Assembly (NCBI GenBank): GCA_963573385.1
Contig: CAUYLG010061854.1
Location: 62,001-126,000, forward strand
DNA length: 64,000 nt
Source: Cacajao melanocephalus
Lineage: Eukaryota; Chordata; Mammalia; Primates; Pitheciidae
Reading direction: 5' to 3'
Part shown: in pieces, positions 58,711-64,000 of the stretch
Layout of the letters: each line of letters starts with the position of its first letter
Numbering within the stretch: the first letter of the stretch is position 1
Notes under the pieces: generated by a model
The model's input: the letters and a program-made list of their open reading frames with translations, nothing else
Told to the model about the DNA's origin: nothing
The model's database searches: none
Translations under genes and position numbers: made by a program

Positions 58711-59639
58711 TAAATTCTGCCCTGCCTGCACATTAAACTCTCCTGATTCACTGAGGTACCATTTTGTAAACTATTATTGTAAGTCATTAAGGCTCTTTAT
58801 TCCTAAGCGTCTTAGAATAATTTCAAAAGTGGTGCCCTAATAGGCCTTGAGAGTTAGTGGAGCTTCCCAAAGTGTTTCCCCTCCCCCCTTTTTTTGTTGG
58901 AGGTTTCCTAAAGGAAAGCTCACCAGCAAAGATAATCTAGTTCATTGTATTCAAAGCAGCACAAAATACCATATATTCTGAAAATAAGAATATCGTTTTA
59001 CAAATGGATGCTTCAGAAAGAAACTCTAAAATATAAACAGATGGTTTGTGTGTCTTAGAAATGCAAAGAATGATAGCTTGTTTTCATTGTGGAATTATTC
59101 AAAAGCAATCCAGCACCACTAATCTTTATTTTCTTCTCTAAGAGATGATTTCAGTTGTAGATGAGGAGAATGCTGGAGAAATTAACATGTTTCTAGATTT
59201 CAGAAAATCACTGGATGCTCTTTAGGTGATATTATGATGCAGAATAAGAACAAGTATTATGTGAATAAGTATTTCATTAAATAATGATATCCAAGAAAAT
59301 AGATTTATGTCACCTAAAGAAGTCAGTCATGTCTATTGGTTTCTCTTCCTTGCCTCTGCTTGAAAATATAGAAATGATTGTTTTCAGGCACTATGATTAT
59401 TTATTTTCACTTTTGTTCCAAAAACAAATTTAGCAAAGCTTGTAATGATATTCATACTAAAACATGAAAACAGCATTTAGAAAAAGAAAACAAAGAAAAG
59501 TAAGAAAAGTTTAAGCAAGAAATGAGGTTGGTACTCCACGTACATGCTGCAAATACCATCCTTCTTTCACTGAACAGTGGCAATTGACTTCTCTTTTTAG
59601 GATTTCATGAGTAAGAAAGTTTTAGAGTCAGGCATATAG
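58711..59639. other. No gene
   Basis: AT-rich, with no recognised repeat. A C/T-rich run lies at 58878-58895. Confidence 0.35.
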
Positions 59640-59780
59640 GCTCAGTTTTTTTCATTTTTAAAATAGGGATAATAATAATGTCTACCTCATAGGGTGGGGA
59701 GAAGATTAGATGAGATAATGCTTTTATACCTTTAACACAGGTCTAGGTTCAGAATAAAGATATTAATTAATATATGTTGA
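59640..59780 (+). mobile_element. MIR SINE, 3' half
   Basis: 'cagtttttttcatttttaaa', 'atagggataataataatgtc', 'tacctcatagggtggggag', 'aagattagatgagataatgc'. Confidence 0.78.
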
Positions 59781-60164
59781 ATCCACAGCTCATTTATAAC
59801 ACTCATCAAATTGCACGTGTTTTGATTCTGCTGTCTCTCATTCCCGTTTTGACATATGGAAGGAACTCCATAAATGTGCATTGAAAGAAAGAAACCTGAA
59901 TATTTCTTAATAGCTTTAGAGGTAGACAGTTTAGAAGATGATGTATCAACATTCATAAAGTTTTTCATACACTGCAAATGTGAGATTAACTGTCAAAAAC
60001 AAAATAGAATTGGGAAACTTGTAAATTCCTGTTTTTAGCCATTAATAGCAAAAGTGCAAGATGTGAGCAAAGAGCAATTCACATGAAAAATTTTGGGCTT
60101 CAAGTAGACACAAAGCCAACACAAGATAATAGTATTAAATTGATAAAAATACATTGGATTATTA

Positions 60165-60365
60165 ATAATAGCACTTATTTAGATGAAAATACTAGGTAAT
60201 TCAGTTCTTATAACTACACAGAGATATCAACAGTTTGCAGATTAGGAAGAGTGGCTTAGAAAGGTTAATTTCCTTTTTTTAAGGACACGCATCTAATAGG
60301 TGCCTGAGCTGTCTTTCAGGTTCTGAATCTAATATCTACTGGCTTAACCATGTACCATACTGACT
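60165..60365 (-). mobile_element. MIR SINE, antisense
   Basis: 'gttcttataactacacagag', 'cagattaggaagagtggctt', 'agaaaggttaatttcc', 'tctactggcttaaccatgta'. Confidence 0.65.
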
Positions 60366-61664
60366 TTTGTGTGTGATGTGATATTCAGACCAAAGTGGAA
60401 AAGTCTTATTGTAAGCTGTAGTGGAAAGTGATCATTTAAAAAAAATGCTGACATTCTGAAAGATTCCAGAGAAAGAGTTGACATTACATAAGAAACACTT
60501 GATGGGACGAAGAGATTTAGCATTTAGGAGAGATTTAAAATTGAGCCACTCTAGCTGTCATCAAATATTGAAGATCTATCATTGAAAAGGCACTTTTATA
60601 TATCTATCATTTAAAAGGCACCATTTAGTGATGGCAAGAAGTTCAGTGAAATACAAGGGAGATAGTTTTTAAAATTTGACATGTCCAACAGTGAAAAGAT
60701 TTCTTCAAAAACTAACATATTTCTTATTACTAGAAGTATTCCTGCCCTATGAACTTTAATTTTGTATTCCTCTATAAAAAGTGATTTTCTTATAAAAAGT
60801 GTTGCTTATTTTTCACTATTAAAGTTCTCTTGCTTGCTACCAGCTTTTGCATGAGTTGTCCCTCCCACATACCAATTAGTAGAAAATACTCAAAAGTCAA
60901 TCTTGGCGACTGCCACTTGATTCCTATATTTGCCTAGGACCGAACTTCATGTATCTCACTTATTTATAGCTGGCCTTCTTATTTCTGGTTCTAACATAAC
61001 TTTTGTTGAACACTTTAGACTTCCTTCTCTGACTTATGGTTTTGGTTTCCCAGCTCACCTGGTCCTAGCTCAAGATATGTACTTAATTTCAGCAAATCTT
61101 TTCCCTGCAAGTAAAAGGCAATCAGTTTATCTAGGCACTTAGTTCTCCTGACTCCCATGCCCAGTCAAGAGTAGACTAGGCTTCCATTAACTTATTCTCC
61201 AGAGCCCACTGCAATTTTTTGGACTTGACATTGAACCTAGGATGAGGGCCAAACAATTGTCAACTTGTAAGAGTCTGAGATGGATAAATCTTTCTGGTGG
61301 CCGATTAAGTCAAGACGGTAACAAAAAGCCATTTATTGAAATAGGATTAAGGTAACAAGTAAGCCAACTGATTTATATCATATTAAAATGCCCTTCATTG
61401 TGTAAAGGCCATGTTCTCATCTCTGCTTCTGTTTAGACAAATAGTTTAAATTTCTATAACTTTCTAACCTGTCTCTTTTAGAGGAATAAATGGTTTACTC
61501 TAATTTTGTATATTTACCCCCACAAATCAACAGGAACATATTCTAGTCAGACAATACAAATATAAGTACGTAAGTGAACAGTCACAACTAATCTAGTTGT
61601 TTTACCATCTATTTTCCATTCTTTTTTCCTGCCTTTCTGGTCTTGATCATGTGATCAATTTTTA
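60366..61664. other. No gene
   Basis: A 70-codon frame at 60930-61142 shows no domain. No confident repeat is recognised. Confidence 0.35.
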
Positions 61665-62100
61665 GATAAAGTTCACATTCCTAAGACAATCAAGGAACCC
61701 TGTATTGATGGACCCACTGAATCTATTCTACCTTCTGTTCAAGAACCATTTCATAAACTCCCAGATATTTATCAAACACCTACCATAGGTACATTTTAAT
61801 TCTGGCCAAACATACCCTATTACCCCCCAAAAACAAATGGATTTCTGCCACCAGGCCTTTACTTTTCACATGCTACATTTCAGGAATAAACCTATCTACC
61901 AGCACATTCTCTTTTAATTAGTATTGAGTCCAATTCAATTCCTATTTCCTTTATTAAGTCTGCATAAGATTTTAGCTTCAAATAGATTCTTCTTACTTAA
62001 ACTTCTATAAAATTTATATTTACATTTTAGACTATTCTATTATATATTTTCTTATAGTCTTCTGTTTGTTGGTTGATCACTAATCTGTAAGAAAATCAAG
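61665..62100 (+). mobile_element. L2 LINE 3' region
   Basis: Sense L2: 'agttcacattcctaagacaa', 'aattctggccaaacataccc', 'caccaggcctttacttttca', 'tccaattcaattcctatttc'. The order follows the L2 3' region, with gaps. Confidence 0.5.
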
Positions 62101-62119
62101 GACTTGGGTCAGTTAAATG

Positions 62120-62310
62120 TTAATTAGAATCTCAACTCTAACTTACCATGGAGCCAGCATGGGAAAATAATTTAACTTCTCTGAGTGTAATTTTCTTTAA
62201 ATGTAACATGAGAATGTTATTTTCCCTTCAGAGTTTTGGAGAAAATAAAAAAGTAGTGTATCCAAACTCTTGACCCATAAGATGTGTTTAATAAGGATTG
62301 GTTAATTCTG
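62120..62310 (+). mobile_element. MIR SINE
   Basis: 'gaatctcaactctaacttac', 'aataatttaacttctctgag', 'tgtaattttctttaaatgta', and 'taagatgtgtttaataagg' match sense MIR. Confidence 0.65.
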
Positions 62311-62502
62311 TCTCCCTTCTCCCAATATTTCATGAGTAACTTCTGAATCACCAACTGAATTGTTCAATATGTAGTTATACAAGCAGTGTCTTTTACTATC
62401 ACCATATAAATCCTTACTGTTCTGAGTACTCATAGGCAGAGAAGATATGCTCAATAAAATAAATGGTTATAGGAGTAATAATCATGATAATAATAATAAC
62501 AG

Positions 62503-62577
62503 ATGTCTCAGATACCCTTTGCTGCATAAGAACTACCCTAAAACTAAGAGGGTTAAAAAAAAAAACAAAACAAAACG
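62503..62577 (-). mobile_element. MLT1-type LTR tail fragment, antisense
   Basis: 'ctttgctgcataagaactac' and 'cctaaaactaagagggttaa' match the antisense end of an MLT1 LTR, as at 27102-27170. An A/C-rich run ends it. Confidence 0.5.
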
Positions 62578-63060
62578 ATGATTGAGAACTACTTCCAGAA
62601 TGGCAGTGTGAGGAGCTCAGCAGATCCTTTTCCCAGTGCCACAATCATAGCTGGGAAAAAGGGTATTTTAAAAAATCACTTAACAGTCTCTGGAAATTGT
62701 CCTCATGGCATACAGCAAATGGAAACATATTCAATCATCAAGAAAATATACTTAAGTATCTGAAGAACAGCATGAGTCTGTAGCATTTGAGCCATGACAG
62801 GTGCCCTCCCTTTCCTTCCAAGCTCAAAATCATGAACGCTCCATTCCAGGCAGGTGAGGCCAAGAACAATGTGCTCTCTCTCCCTCCATCTCTCACTTGA
62901 GGGCAATAGCATGTCCTCAGGCAGGGCAGGTCAACAGAATTTCTCATTCCCCTATCCCTGTTCTGTGTTGCAGAATCAAGATTATAGGCTGAGGACGCAC
63001 ATTTGATTCCTCTTGTTGGCAGAGTTCCATGGAGACTGCATAATCCAAATAAAAAAAATA
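62578..63060 (+). mobile_element. Possible old L1 5' region
   Basis: 'tctctggaaattgtcctcat', 'ggcatacagcaaatggaaac', 'atcatcaagaaaatatactt' and 'attccaggcaggtgaggcca' resemble the 5' UTR of ancient L1M elements. The assignment is tentative. Confidence 0.35.
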
Positions 63061-63369
63061 TATCAGTGTTGAAAAGACAGGATATGAAGAACCAACAATA
63101 ATTTTTCTAATGTCTGGAAATCTTAAAGCTTATGTGATTGTATTGAGAGTGAAAATAGAATGGAGGAAATGCCACCACAGCTGGGCCCAAAGGAGGATAA
63201 ATGTCATTATTTCTAGCAGAATCGCAGAGTTGCTGGCACAGAGGAAAGGAAGGGCTAATGTATGTAGCTCTTCCGTCAAAGTAGTCATGGAACACCTGCC
63301 ACAAATTGACTAAGTCACTGAAACTTTCCAAGCACCGTGTATTAGAATTTCAATGCACTAATTAATTAA

Positions 63370-63560
63370 TCAAACCCCTCTGCACATTTAGGAATTAATC
63401 CTGAAGAAACAATCAGAGTTGTGGATTTTTTAATGAGAACAAAAAATATGGTAACAACTCAAATGTCCAACAAAATTTAAAGAGTATGTGTACTATGCAC
63501 TAATAGGTATATAATTATCACTGTATAGCTAAATGTTTGGAGTGTTTTCTTAGATTTGCC
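63370..63560 (+). mobile_element. Old L1/HAL1 ORF2 3' fragment
   Basis: 'ggaattaatcctgaagaaac', 'aatcagagttgtggat', 'ggtaacaactcaaatgtcca', 'acaaaatttaaagagtatgt' follow the L1ME/HAL1 ORF2 end, with one internal gap. Confidence 0.65.
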
Positions 63561-64000
63561 AAATTTCATGTATCAGACACTTGCAAAATAAACATGTGTT
63601 TTATGAATACAGAATTTAAGATGTGTAGAGAATCATTAAAAATGTTGATGCATTTTCTTCATCACACAATCCCTGTTGCCTAAGCTAAGTTCAAATATTT
63701 TGCCTTCATTGGTTCTAACAAACAGCTTGAAAAGCTCTTTAGTTGGCTTTAAAAAAAACAATGGACTATCTGTGTCTGTCCAGATGTATGATTATGATTA
63801 CAATACCAGCTTCTCTTAAAAGAATGACTACTTAAACCACATGAAAGACCATTCACAAGCATGCCCTAAATAAGAGGATAAAACTGTTTGAAGCTGTTTT
63901 GGCAATTGATGCTAAATTATATTCTGTCACATGTCTTAGAAATATGTGAGAAAAGACATACACAGACAAAAAAAAGAAATAGAAGTTTAAAATTCTAGTT
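63561..64000. other. No gene
   Basis: AT-rich, with no recognised repeat up to the window edge. Confidence 0.35.

Overview
This is nuclear DNA from a primate, almost certainly human or a close relative. Dimeric Alu elements of the S and J types, primate L1 3' ends, a THE1-type MaLR LTR and Tigger DNA transposons sit on an AT-rich background that also holds older MIR, L2 and MER5 fragments. I find no intact protein-coding gene, no structural RNA gene and no CRISPR array. The longest open frames (174 and 158 codons) are explained as chance (minus strand, 28413-28937) and as a decayed L1 ORF2 tail (plus strand, 15607-16083). The window reads as intergenic or deep intronic sequence. An exon without flanking transcript data could be missed.

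Layout. 0-10 kb: an L1 3' end (minus), several MIRs, an Alu monomer that seeded a CA microsatellite, an L1 3' end (plus, 5.9-6.4 kb), two L2 pieces, an old L1 ORF2 piece and a strong CTCF-like motif near 8.67 kb. 10-20 kb: two antisense Alus, one of them nested in an old L1, then a complete solo THE1 LTR, a MER5A relic, a plus-strand L1 3' end, a long minus-strand L1M body and an MLT1 end. 20-36 kb: an L1 3' end with a GT tract, a 1.17-kb Tigger copy at 23.6 kb with a second copy inverted at 34.4 kb, several MaLR LTRs, an Alu with a 16-bp target duplication, and a MaLR LTR split by a 5'-inverted L1. 36-47 kb: an Alu, a small 5'-inverted L1, a CpG-bearing GC-rich block (41.3-41.6 kb), a CpG-rich 569-bp solo LTR and a 2.7-kb 5'-inverted L1 with another L1 fragment nested inside. 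47-64 kb: an 849-bp solo LTR with a long TG tract, microsatellites, a G-quadruplex motif beside purine-rich tracts, long repeat-poor stretches, and scattered MIR, L2, MaLR and old L1 fragments.

The main story is retrotransposon archaeology. Three separate L1 insertions carry the inverted 5' arm expected of twin priming. Two ERV1-like solo LTRs have clean TG...CA ends and 4-bp target duplications, and two Tigger copies form an inverted pair about 9.6 kb apart. I see no convincing new biological system. The better functional candidates are the CTCF-like site, the LTR with its ETS palindrome, and the GC-rich block. Family names come from recognition by eye, so subfamily labels and exact edges are approximate.
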